A stretch of 64,000 nucleotides of DNA from Pisaster brevispinus (taxonomy: Eukaryota; Echinodermata; Asteroidea; Forcipulatida; Asteriidae): NCBI GenBank assembly GCA_023634235.1, contig JAMKCF010000014.1, positions 4,229,501 to 4,293,500 on the forward strand, given 5' to 3'. Position 1 is the first letter of the stretch. The number at the start of each line of letters is the position of its first letter. Of the stretch, positions 46,701 to 58,700 are shown piece by piece. The notes beneath the pieces were generated by a model that did no database searches, was not told the DNA's origin, and was given only the letters and a program-made list of their open reading frames with translations. Position numbers and translations under genes: made by a program.

Positions 46701-49700
46701 TCAGCTGTTGTGGTTTTTCAGGTTTTCAGATACAACTTTCTCGAATATGACTTCATTTCAGAGGGAAATATTTCAAAATGCTTCTGAAATTCATCATCAT
46801 AAAGCTTTCAGACTAAAATTAAACAATGATGTGTTGTTTTTTTATGACCAATCCTGTATACTGCTTTTAAGGTTGAGAAGAGAGTGATGTGACAGAAAAA
46901 AAAACAAGTTTATTTCTTAAACATTTTTACAATAAGCAAATGTTTACCTCCTTTGTTTTGATAATCACTTTTGATTGGACAAAAACACGCTTACGTGAAC
47001 ATGCATCATTACCAACACATGGTCTGTAGGTTTTTTTTTGTGCATGCCCACCCCCCCTTTTCTTTTACCCTGGCTAAAGTTTAAGTTGCTTTGTTTTGAG
47101 AGTAGGCTAAATGAGCAGGACTGCCGTAGACCAAATGCACTGTAGTGAAATCTGCTTTATACTTGATTGTCGCTTGGTTTAAGTTGCAGTATGATTCTAT
47201 TCTACTTTTCGCTTGTTAAACAGGCTTTTATAGATTCCGTGTTGAGGGTCTTGCTTCACATAATATCTGAGACATACTCATTTTTGTACCAAAGAAAAGG
47301 CGATATAAAATATTTCTCACATTTTAAAACATCTTAAACACTTTCACAGCATAACTCTTTTGAGAAAATTGTTGAAGTAAATTTTGGCAACTATAAATAT
47401 TTGTTTTATTTATTAGTTTTTAAATTTTTAATGAACTAAACTTCTTTGAGAAAATTGTTGAGAAGTTTTTTGCAGCTGTACAGTAATTGTTTTTCTTTTT
47501 TTCTTGATGGACTAAGCTTTTTATCTTCAAATGAGAAAAGACTTTTAAGACTGATTTTGAACGATGCAGACGAAAAAACAAAAGTTTCAGAAGCCATAAG
47601 CATCTTCCACCAATCACAACACACTTGGTTCAAACTGGCAATACTTGTACGTGATTGGTCAAATGTTGCCAACGCATAGTTCCGTCAATCAGATATTGGT
47701 GATTCAAGACACCCCAAACGGAATGTAGTGAGCCCTCTGTTGGGCTGAATGTTGCAAAGTAGTTATAGATTATTATTATTATATTTTTAACATGTCACTT
47801 TGTTTGGGGTTTTTGTTGTCTGTCATAGCTGAAAGTCTGTTCCAGTATTTTTGTCATGTTGGGTTAAAGGTCATCAAGAAGTTGTTATATTTCTTTACAA
47901 TTTTTTTGTTCATATTTTTTTAAAAGAGAAAATGTTGAATGTCTATGAGACCAGTTATTTTACTTTGGTCAAACGGGAAAAGAAGGTTACCATTCAAATT
48001 AACTAATTCTTTGAACAAAAACTCTTCAGCAAATCTGAAAAAAAAGTATGGAAACTTTGTAGGCAAAAGGAGAAGATAAACAAGTTTATTGTTATCTGAA
48101 ATTGACATTGCCCAAGGCTCGAATTTAGAGAAAACAATCCACAAGACCCCAGGGCTTGTTGTGTACAACTTTTACTGGAACCAGAACACTTGTTACCAGA
48201 CCGGAATCAAAATGAGAAGGGGAAGAAAAAAAACTCTCCACATAGTGCCACAATGCACTAAGAGAAGACTTATCTCATTTGTCTTTACGGGTAATACCTT
48301 CACACTCAACAGAATTGAATAATATATATCTATTGGACTCAAACTTACAAAATTAAAGATGAGGTGAGGTATTTACAGTAAAAAAAAAATCAAGAACCGC
48401 TGGACTTACACGGGCGTAAGTTTACTGGCCCAATGCTAAAAACACTGGCCTCGGGCCTGCAGCCCAGTATACATTTCAAGCTCTGTTTCCTTGGAGAAAG
48501 GGTAATGTTGTGTTATGTCAGACGAGTTGTCAAAATGTTGTTTTTGTGTGTTCAAATGGAACTCCATGGTTCTTTGTTTTGTTAAAAGAAAATCTGTAAA
48601 GTTGAAGTAAGTTGGTTTTTACCGCTTTTCTTAACGGGGTAGGGGGCTGGTAGGCAAATAATTTAAGTAAAAGAATGCTCGCAACTAAATTCTGTAACTG
48701 ATAACTGAAGCAGCTTAGCAAATCTAACCAACCTATATCTTCACTAACAAAAATGCACAATGCTGCTTTTTCCCACAATGCACTTAACTCTATGCTCCTT
48801 ACACTTACCTCTTCAAAGAGTGGAATATTCCATTGATCGGGGTTTTGTTTTTTCACAACAAGAAGTTTGATTTTAGTTTTGAAGAAGTGTTTCTTCCTTT
48901 GTGTAGATATTGTAATGTGAAAAAATGAAAAGTACATGAAAATCTTGTCAGTAAAAAGATTATGCTAAATTTTGCAATTTTCCAGTATAAATGTTGTTGT
49001 GATCATTACTTGCTGGAGACGGAAATTTGAGGATTGCTTTGGTACAAGGGGTTCAATGAGACTTTTTCAGTTTTTGTTTGTGTGTTTTGGATTTTAAGGG
49101 GATTAGGGGATTGCAGAATTATCAAATAATTGAAAGAAAACAGTTGAGTCTCTGTGATTTATTGAAGTAATTATCAAAATGAAAAATAAATTCAGAAAAC
49201 AGTGGAATATTCCATTAAGTGTATAGGGACGGGCTGAGAGTGCTGAATAACCTAGATTCTTGTTTTTGTTTAGATAACTCTTCCTTTGCACAATCCTAAA
49301 ACTGCACAACCCTCTAAACAATAAATCCCACAAGAAAAAAAAAGTAAAACAATATCGAAATAATAAATAATACTGACTAATTATGTTGTACTAACATTGT
49401 CACCCTCCTTTCGTTGTTCACATCACTGTTCCACCCCTTCAACAGGAGTGCGGCATTCCACATCCATACCCGCTCTGCCGAACCAGCACATGCGTCGAAT
49501 GAGCGCCGGAGGTTGGTTGATAATCTTTCTCATCTATTTCTTCCGTACATTTGCCTCATTTTTCTCGCTCGTTCTGTCTCTCTCTCTCTCTCTTCTCACC
49601 GGTAGGCACATCTCCTAGTCGCACTCGATGTGTTTTAAAAGTACATGCTCAATGTTGTCTTGACGAGTCTTTGATGTGTATAGCACACAGAGCTGCCAAC

Positions 49701-52700
49701 TCTCCCTGATTCTGCTAAAAGGTCCCTGAGAAAAAAACAACTGAATCTTTCCATGTTCTGATGAACAAAATTGAAAAACTCAGAGATTATTGAAACTTTT
49801 CCCCGTTATGTTGAATGAATTCTAGAAATCTCCCTGATGCAAGGTACAAATGTTGGCAGCTCTGAGGATCATTGTGTAAAATTAAATCGCTAGTGATAAA
49901 CCACAAGGGTAACTGAGTGGGTAAACATAGAAATAATTTTAGGTTGAATGAAGAAAAATTTACTTGAGCAGGACTTCTACCTGTGCCCTCCAACACATTT
50001 ATCCAGAGATTCAAGTCCCGCTCTAGTCAAGTTTTTCTTTGTTCAACCCAAAATTAATATCAAATCTGTGAGTGGAGCAATATGCAGCACAAACGAAAAC
50101 TGTCTTGTGTTCTCAAAAGTGATCTCACCTCTGCCAATTGCAACTTAACCGAGAATGTTGTTGATGACTTTTGGGGGATTGTTTTGGGTTTGAACAAAGA
50201 AAAATTGACTGGCGTGGAACTCGAACCTGTGACCTCCAGATTAACGTGCTGGCACTCTACCAACTGGGGTATCTAGCCGTAATGTTGGTGGTCTCCCTAT
50301 TTTGTCAATATCTTTGCTTGGGGGTGCCAGGCAGAAGCCATATAGCCAGGGATCAAACCCAACTTTACGATACAACCTGGGAAGCGGCAGCAGAGGGATC
50401 ACCTAAATGGGATGTAACTTTTTATTTCAAGTATCAAGTACTAAACTACAAGGAAAACTGACTAGGTAAATTTACAATAATTTGAACAAAGAAAAATTTA
50501 CTGGAGCGGGACTTGAACCTGCGACCTCTAGATTAACATGCTGGTGCTCTACCAACTGAGCTTCTGTCAGTATCTTTGTTCTGGGTTGCCAGTCAGAAGC
50601 TATACAACCTGTAACCACCGTATAGTCAGAGATCACACCCAAGGTTACGATGCAACTTAGGAAATAAGCAAAGATATACATTAAAGGCCTTATTCACTCT
50701 TAAAATCACAATGGTGTTGCACAATTGTTCGTTGTGAAATTGATATCACAAATCTGCCCTTAGAGTTGGGGCATGTCTGTGATCAGATTTTGAAGTGATT
50801 TTCTTTCTTTTTAAAATTATTATATTTTTTTTTTTTGTGGTTTGATGTTTTACAAAGCTTTCACATCCCCGAAGATTAAAAAGAAAACTAGAGAGAAACA
50901 AAATCTTGGTCAAATCACATGCCACAAGGCACCATAAGATGGTTACCAGGGTACTATGGCCATTTTGTATGGTTTCCTGACTCCATCAATGACACATCTA
51001 GATGTCAAAGTCACAGCTTCTTCTTTTTTTGTACTTGCTTTTTTTCACACAGCTGCACAATTGATGTTAAAGTGGAATGCACAGTGATAATATAGAGTTG
51101 TGTCTATTAAGAGGAACGATTTCTTTGGATGTTTTTTGCTGCCTTTTTCAACTTGTCACTCTTACTTTCTGAAATATGTGGCACTCCTTTGACTAAATAT
51201 TAAATCAAATTTGAGTAGTAGTTGGCAAAGAAATCATGAAAGCTGTTTTTGTGTGGAATTGAAGCTTTTAAAATGGTTAAAGAAAAACAATTGTTCATTG
51301 TGTTTTTTTACATAGAATTGAAACTTTTTAACAGATTTACTTAATTCTGATAATTGTGAAATTCCTCTGCCGAAATCAGGCATTTCTTGAGAAGGGTGAA
51401 AAAAAAGTGAAGAACAATCAGAACATCAGCCTTGATATCAATGTGATGTGACATCTCAAACATTCTATTTGTTTAGAAATAATTACCTTGAAATGCCCTA
51501 ATTAGGCTATATTTGAAATCTCTGATTCTCATCTATTAGATGAGCAAATAAACCCATTTTCGACTTTTGGGGGGCAGGAAATGTCTGGGTTTGGCATGGA
51601 GTGGCACATGTTATCGAATACAATAAATTTTAAAAAATGGTTTTCCAGATATTGTACAATCTTTTTATTCAATTATGAATTTTGGTTTGGTTTTTTTTAG
51701 AAATGGGAAAAAAAATTATATTCATGATCAATTGTTGTTGTCTTGGACTTGCTAAGTGTACTCTTTAACTGCGAATCTCTCATCGCATTTCATTTCTACG
51801 TCACACTCACATCCTTTCAGCAAATCTTTTCATCGCTTTGTTGCTAAAGATTCTTTCTCTTTTATCGCATTTCTCTTCAAGTTTGTCGCCTCAACTTCTT
51901 CCGAATTGCTTGAATACTGCATCAGATCTCGTTGGCTTGTTCATTCATAGTTTTGTCAATCGTTGTGAAATAAGTGTGTGAACATTTTTGCTTAGCTTTT
52001 TAAAGAATTTTGTCTTTTTTAAAGAATGCTATCAGTAAATTTTACCTTTTTAAATAACGTCTGTAATTTTTCTCAACTGACATGTTCTATAGTCGTTCCT
52101 GTTTAACATGCTAGATGAAAAATTACATACAGGGTTTTGGAGGAATCGTCTCTACTGTGCAGGTGCAAGCATGGAAGTGTCAGAAGAGTTTGGGGAGGGG
52201 GGGCTTGGGCCCCTTCTGTGCCCCCCCCCCCCTCCTCCGTAAACTACCACTTTAGGTGCATAAGCCATTTTGAGATATGGTGGACACAATACTATGACAC
52301 TAGTTAGGTTTGGGTAAATCTGTCTGTATACACCCAAACCACACAGTGCACTCTTATATAGTTTCCACCACATCTCAAAAAGGCTAATGTACTTGATTAA
52401 AAAACCTATTTTCGGTGGGAAATGGGAGCTTTTTTATTCCCTTCTTTTTACATGGGAATCATGCAGGGACTTTTATTTCATGTAGTTTGCCATAAACGTT
52501 GTTCATCATTATAGGTACTGTACATGTATCAAGTCATGCAAGGAGACAGACAAAAAGAGGCTGTCTATGATGTACACTTTTTCTATATTCATCCAAACTA
52601 ACGTTTTCTTTGCAGGGTCACATTTTATGATAGTTTCATTTTTAGACCCTCGTGTATTAACAGTTTTCTTTTGCAGGTCACCAGTCTAAGTTGGAAGAAT

Positions 52701-55700
52701 GTTGTGGAGTTTTACACCTTTTTACACTGTACTGGAGAATGTTTTTCATCTGAAATCATTATTTAAATTATTCATGAAGTCATGAATATGTATGTTATTA
52801 ATGATTGCTGGACAACAGTTGTGTTTTTGTGGCAGGTATCTGTCATGCATTTCAAGACAGTGTTAAGTTTCATTTATAGTGTATAAGGTCTCATGAATAA
52901 TGTAATATGTTTGATGAATATTTCACTTATTTTCAGTATATTCTGTAGGGCTGACATGTATTAATTTAAATGGTCATGGATATTCAACAGACAGGCAATG
53001 AATGACTAAGTTAGATCAGATTACAACCACCAGGTTGTTTCGGTCTGCACATGGCTCATTTGAATAATGCGTGACAGTGCCATGAATTATGTATCTTGGG
53101 CCTACATGTAGGGTAGAAGTCATTGAATAATGTATGACGTGGTCATGAATATGCAGGTTTCGCCGAGACCGCTTCATCACCTCCAAAGCAAAACAGTGAG
53201 ATAAGCCGCTCGGATCGCGGCAGCTCTAAGTCCGATCGCAGCAGCACACGCTCTGATCGCAACAGCACCCGTATCAATCGTCTCTCATGGCTAGGCATGT
53301 CAGGTTGGTCAGCATCATTGGAGACATCACTCACCAACAAACAGCCCATACTGCCTAATTACCATTTTATTTGCATAATATAATCTTTCAACTTGCATAA
53401 GTTACAAAGTAGCTCAAAATGTGGCCATATTAATTTTGCTTTTTGTTGATACTAGGTAGAGTACAAACGTAACAGTTATTTTAGACCATAGAAGGGTAAA
53501 CTTAGCCAGCGTTTCACAGTCGTAGGAACATTGTGGTCCACAATTCCTAATTCAGGAAAAGTTTGAATCCATTCATTAGAAAAATAATAATATTTATCTC
53601 TAAAAAATAACTTCTCGTATAACAAAATAACAAATTTTATTTGCAGAGAGACAATAGCATAATAATTCTAATAAAATGCATGTATACAATTATCATCACA
53701 CTAATCATCAAAAAGACACAAAATGAAAGTAGATTTATGAACAGCAGTAAGACTTACTCCTTCCTTTACAAGTGGTGCCCCACCCACTTTTAGTACCCCC
53801 TTTCCTCCCCCCCCCCCCACCAGAGGTTTTAGTAAAGGCATCCAATGTGTGTTAAATAGCTATTCCACTGTACGTACATGTATGTAACTGTACATGTACA
53901 TTGCGTAACAGTAATCTTTGTATGTAACAGAAGGTACGTATCGACCATGTCACCTTGTTCTCAAGACGAAACACCGGTACATTCCAGTGCATTTCCTGGC
54001 AGGCAAAGAACTGCACTGGTCATGTGACAAACTTTCAGATCAAGAACTGTCTCCCTTGTCTCAAACGGATGAGTTGATCAAATTGTATTGAACTAATAAT
54101 AGTGAGAATTGCATAAAATTGTTCGTGATTTTCTTCCGATTCCATGGCCGAATATCACCGATCAAGAACGAGCTGTCGTGAAGCTTGTATTCAATCAGCT
54201 GCCAAATTCTACCAAAAACTTTAATGCATTATGTAACGGGTAGTTGAATGCAATGAATATATGATAACATCCACCAGTTAAACAATAAAAAAATCCTAGC
54301 GTAAAGACAACATTTGGGGTAACAAAAGCCACAAATTTGAAAAGATCCTAGAAAAGATTACCAGTTAGAGAGATGGCACCTTACTTCATGAGTGACATTG
54401 CTCACAGGTTGAATTTTTCAAATTAACTTGGCTTACAGTTTTGAAAAACGACGATGGTACTACCAGGCACATGATCGATATGCAAATTAGGTCTCCAATA
54501 TGTTTAATGGTCTGTTGTGTGATAATTAGATTTCTGTATCCATGTCAAACCTGTATAAATGGTTGACACTTTGCGGCAGCGATATATATCAAGACTTCTA
54601 GTATCCTCACTTCGACCCTACCTCATTTACCCTCTATAGCATGTAGTGATATTCTGACCTCCCCTCTAACCTTTGACCTAACCTTTGACCTTACAGGCAT
54701 GAGATTCGCCATAGTGTTTTCTTCTATTATGGTTTCTAGATTCATTTGGCTGATTGATCATGTCTTTATCGCTTCCTGGATGACCTGCATGTCCTGCTAA
54801 TAATTTACCAATGGGCCTTCTTACTGGACCATAAATAAGACTGAAAGGAGCTTATTGCTTCCAAATCTCTGAAAATGCTGCTGTTGGCAATTGCTTCTTT
54901 TCAAGAGTTGTTCATGCACAGAAACACCTGCTTTCAAGGCCTGGATATGGGATAAGGGACACAAGCAAGTGATTGGTTTTTGTGATTGATAACTTTGATT
55001 GTCACTCAGCCTTAGTTTTGATGGATTTAACATCCTCTGTTGTACAGAAGTAAGGTTTTATAGTCGATAAAACCTTACTACTGTACCTACCGCTGAGGTC
55101 TCTGAATAGAGTTGTAAATAACTTGCTCAGGCATGTGATTTATCCGGATTTTTGTTTGATCTTCCTGCGCCTTCAGATTTTCTTGAAAGACGAAATAATT
55201 ACCATCACAGAGATGAAGGACTCTGCCCTGGTTGTGACCCAACCTGATATCTAATTGAAATGATGTAGAGAGTCTGTTAACCTCCCAAATGTAACAACCT
55301 GTAAATTTAGGGTTTTCATCTCCACATCAAGAGGAAGCTTTCCTCAACTTCTTGGGATTTTTCATTTCAAAATCTCAGCCCTGCATCCTTCAAATAGTTT
55401 ATCCATACAGGATCAAGTTAACCTACTAACAATATCATTGACTGACCCCTAAATGTATAGTTATCGATATCGCATGCACGAAGAAGTTTTTATTTTGATG
55501 TTTTCTTTGACCTCGCACGATGAATATTGATTTCTCCTGATTATTTTCCATTATTTTTGTTTCTCATTTGTGTTGATCCCCGCACGTTCCGCAATTTTCT
55601 TTTCCTAGACTCCCTCCGTAGCCTCCACCTCTCTATGCCTTCCAGTTCCTCCTCCTTTCAAAACCTCCTAACTCCGCCCACCTCTTCGTCAGGGGACCTA

Positions 55701-58700
55701 AGCCCACGACGTTTCCGTAAGACTCCGTTTACCGCCAGTGGGGGAAAGAGTGAGCACTCCCCCCTCGGTGCTGGGGGGTTGTCTCTGCCCTCCCCGAGTC
55801 CTTCCACAGAAGGTTGGTGTGTCTTTTTCTCAAACGGGGAGAGAATATATCTCGGCAAAATAACATTTGAGCTTTATCACTTCAGACATCTCTTCTTCTT
55901 CTTCTATTTTATACTAACAGCGACAGCCTCTAAGTAAATTATTTGTATGTTAAAAATAAAATTTCTTTTGAGCAGGAATAAAATGGATGCTTATGGGAGA
56001 TTTTGGGGAGCTGGGTAGCAGTAGAGTTGCAAGGTAAAACCATTGTTCTGGGAAGTGCCCATGCTCAGAACTACCTAAACAATGGAAATTAATTTCTGGT
56101 AATGAAACCAAGGATGTCTCATAAGTGAACTTAATCACTGTAGCTCTCAAGCCTGAGGAAACCTGTAAACAATGGTGCTTGCTATATGAACCAGAAACAC
56201 TGAGTAAACCCTACTCTTCTACCAGTAAGTGTTCTGGGTTCTTTTATGTGTTGCCTGGTATGTCTGCTGCCACCGAACGATCCAAAATCTCCCGTTGAAA
56301 ACGAGCAATATCAGTCCTTAACTGCCTGTTGTAATATATCTTGAGACTCTTAATCCTATTGGTGACTGGGAGGTAACGGAACAAGCTTATCAAACTTTAT
56401 CAACATAAGTTTTGGAAGCATGAATTTCTTTACTAGTATCGGAATACTGCTGCTTATAGATAACTGAGAGCCTTTGATGCTTTGGATAACTTTCTATGGA
56501 ATAAGTTTTTAAGAATATAACAGCAGCTTTGAAGCTTTTGCTACTTCTGAATTGAGACTCTATGGCTGTGGCTGATGGATTCTTTGGATTTTTAAGTATC
56601 CAGGCAGATGTAATCTAGCCATAGCCATTGTCAAAACCACTCATATATAACAAGGCCCAATTTCAAAGCTCTGCTTACTGCAGAATTCAACGCTTATGGT
56701 GACCATTCTCCGCTTATAAAGTTGGCTCCAAATTTTCTGCACTACCTGTGTAAGCAGAGAATGCTTTGTAATATGGAATGCATGCACCCAAGTGATATAC
56801 ATGTATCCTTCCCAACCTGTGAAATACGCTTACAATCAAGCATAGATTTTTCTGCTTACCGTAATTGTCAACAGTAATTGTCAATACTGTAAACAGAGCC
56901 ATAAAATTGGGAACCTGGTGTCGGTCAGATCTGGCGCTTCTCAGCATGTTGTCATTATATTCCAAAAACCTCAGGAAGGTTTCTTTCCAATAACAGTGAA
57001 CTTTGACCTATCTTCCATCATGTACTGCAGAGCCAGCCCTAATCTCTTTGTGTATCCGATCATATATTGTTTCAATCCATATTTTACTCATCAAAACCAC
57101 TCGTTTGTTTGTCAATATTTATTAATAAACAGGATTACTCAGTAGTAAGCCGAGTACAGGTGCACATTATATCAAAAGACGAGAAACGTCCAGATCTTCG
57201 TCCCAGGCTTCTGGTATGAGTGGTCTGAATCTAAATCAGCAAAAACAACAAGAAGCAGCTAAATTCCAGCCGCGAATAATTTGTTTGTTTATTTCACTAT
57301 TTTGCCTTGAAAAACAAATTTTATACAGGTTTGACACATGACAACTTGCTTACGTATGCCACACAATTTTATTTTTAGTTACATTTTTTTTGCATCTATT
57401 TTTTTATTATTTTTGTTCTGCTTCTTGGAACAACTTGGGTCAGTATTAGGCACTTGTTTAAAGTTAACCAGTATAGTCTTAAAAGTTTTAGTTTTACAAA
57501 TTTTACAATAAATTCAAAATCATCTGCCTTATGTTTTCAGTGGTTTGTACTGATCATCACATGACCAAAAAATGCCTATCAGCACATGGCCAAAAGTACA
57601 CTTGTCAACAGAGGGCCTAACCAACCTGTCAACAGATGGCCAAATACACTCGCATCTTTGTTTGCATTCACTCTGTGGACATTTCTTTGTTCTGTACACT
57701 AAGGAAAAAACATATTGTTCAACACTGTCAAAAAAACACTGTGTGGACGTGTGTAGTCCACATAGTGTTTCAAGTCCCTACATTATGTGGACCTCTTTTG
57801 TTCTCAGGTCCACACTTCCTATGTGATGCTTAAACTCTTGTCAACACATGGTCAAAATGCACTTGTCAACAGCTGGCCAAAGTACAGCTGTCAACACCCT
57901 TGCTTACCTCCCTTTCCTTGGCAACGGGAAAGGAATCAATCAATTATGCAAGAATCACCTTCTCTGATTTTGAATCCCTTTTGTCCACTTAAATTACCTT
58001 TATTTCCTGTCATTCTGTACATAACAATACTATCAAATGTATCATGAGTTACAACATTTACCTCATTTACCAAGTACAGCAGATTATATTGTAGAATGTA
58101 CTGCAGAATGTACTGCAGAATATACAGTCTACTAAACTTGCTGCAGAATGTACCACTGCTGAATATGCTGCAGAATGTACTAACTACCAAATATACTGCA
58201 GAATATAAACCTTCTAAATATACTGCAGAATATACAAACTACTCAATATGCTGCAGAATAAACTGCAGAATGTAAATATACAATGGTGTATAAATAATTA
58301 AGCTTTGTAGGGAAGAACTTCACAAACTTATGCTGTTGTCATTTTTTTATCTCGTCCTTAAATCCTCGAACTCAGACCCACGAATGACGGATACTCGAAA
58401 TTCACATGTGGCGTTTAATCGTGTACTAACACAACTCAAAGGTTTGGGTGTTTTTATTCAAACTAACTCAAGTCCGCCTCATCAGTGCCCATCAATATGG
58501 TTGTCTCATTCCATAGCAAGATTTCATTTGAGATCCAGATCAATGTGTTGTGAACTTCATGAGCAAATTGTACACCACCAGTCAACTCAACACCATTATT
58601 CAAAGTTGCTCAGATACTCCCTTGTAGTCAGGCTCTTTTCGAAACAATGGCTTGGGCTTCCGCTTGGGATTAGGCTTGGGCTTGAGCTTGGGCTTGGGAT

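Noticed and set aside
52617..52676. Possible exon between two TTTGCAG sites
   Set aside because: Its phase would change from 1 to 2, breaking the frame into all following cassettes, and the sequence is T-rich.
54697..54800. Possible exon encoding a hydrophobic segment after CCTTACAG
   Set aside because: It has no donor in matching phase, and the hydrophobic stretch ends at a stop. It is not equivalent to any DOCK region.
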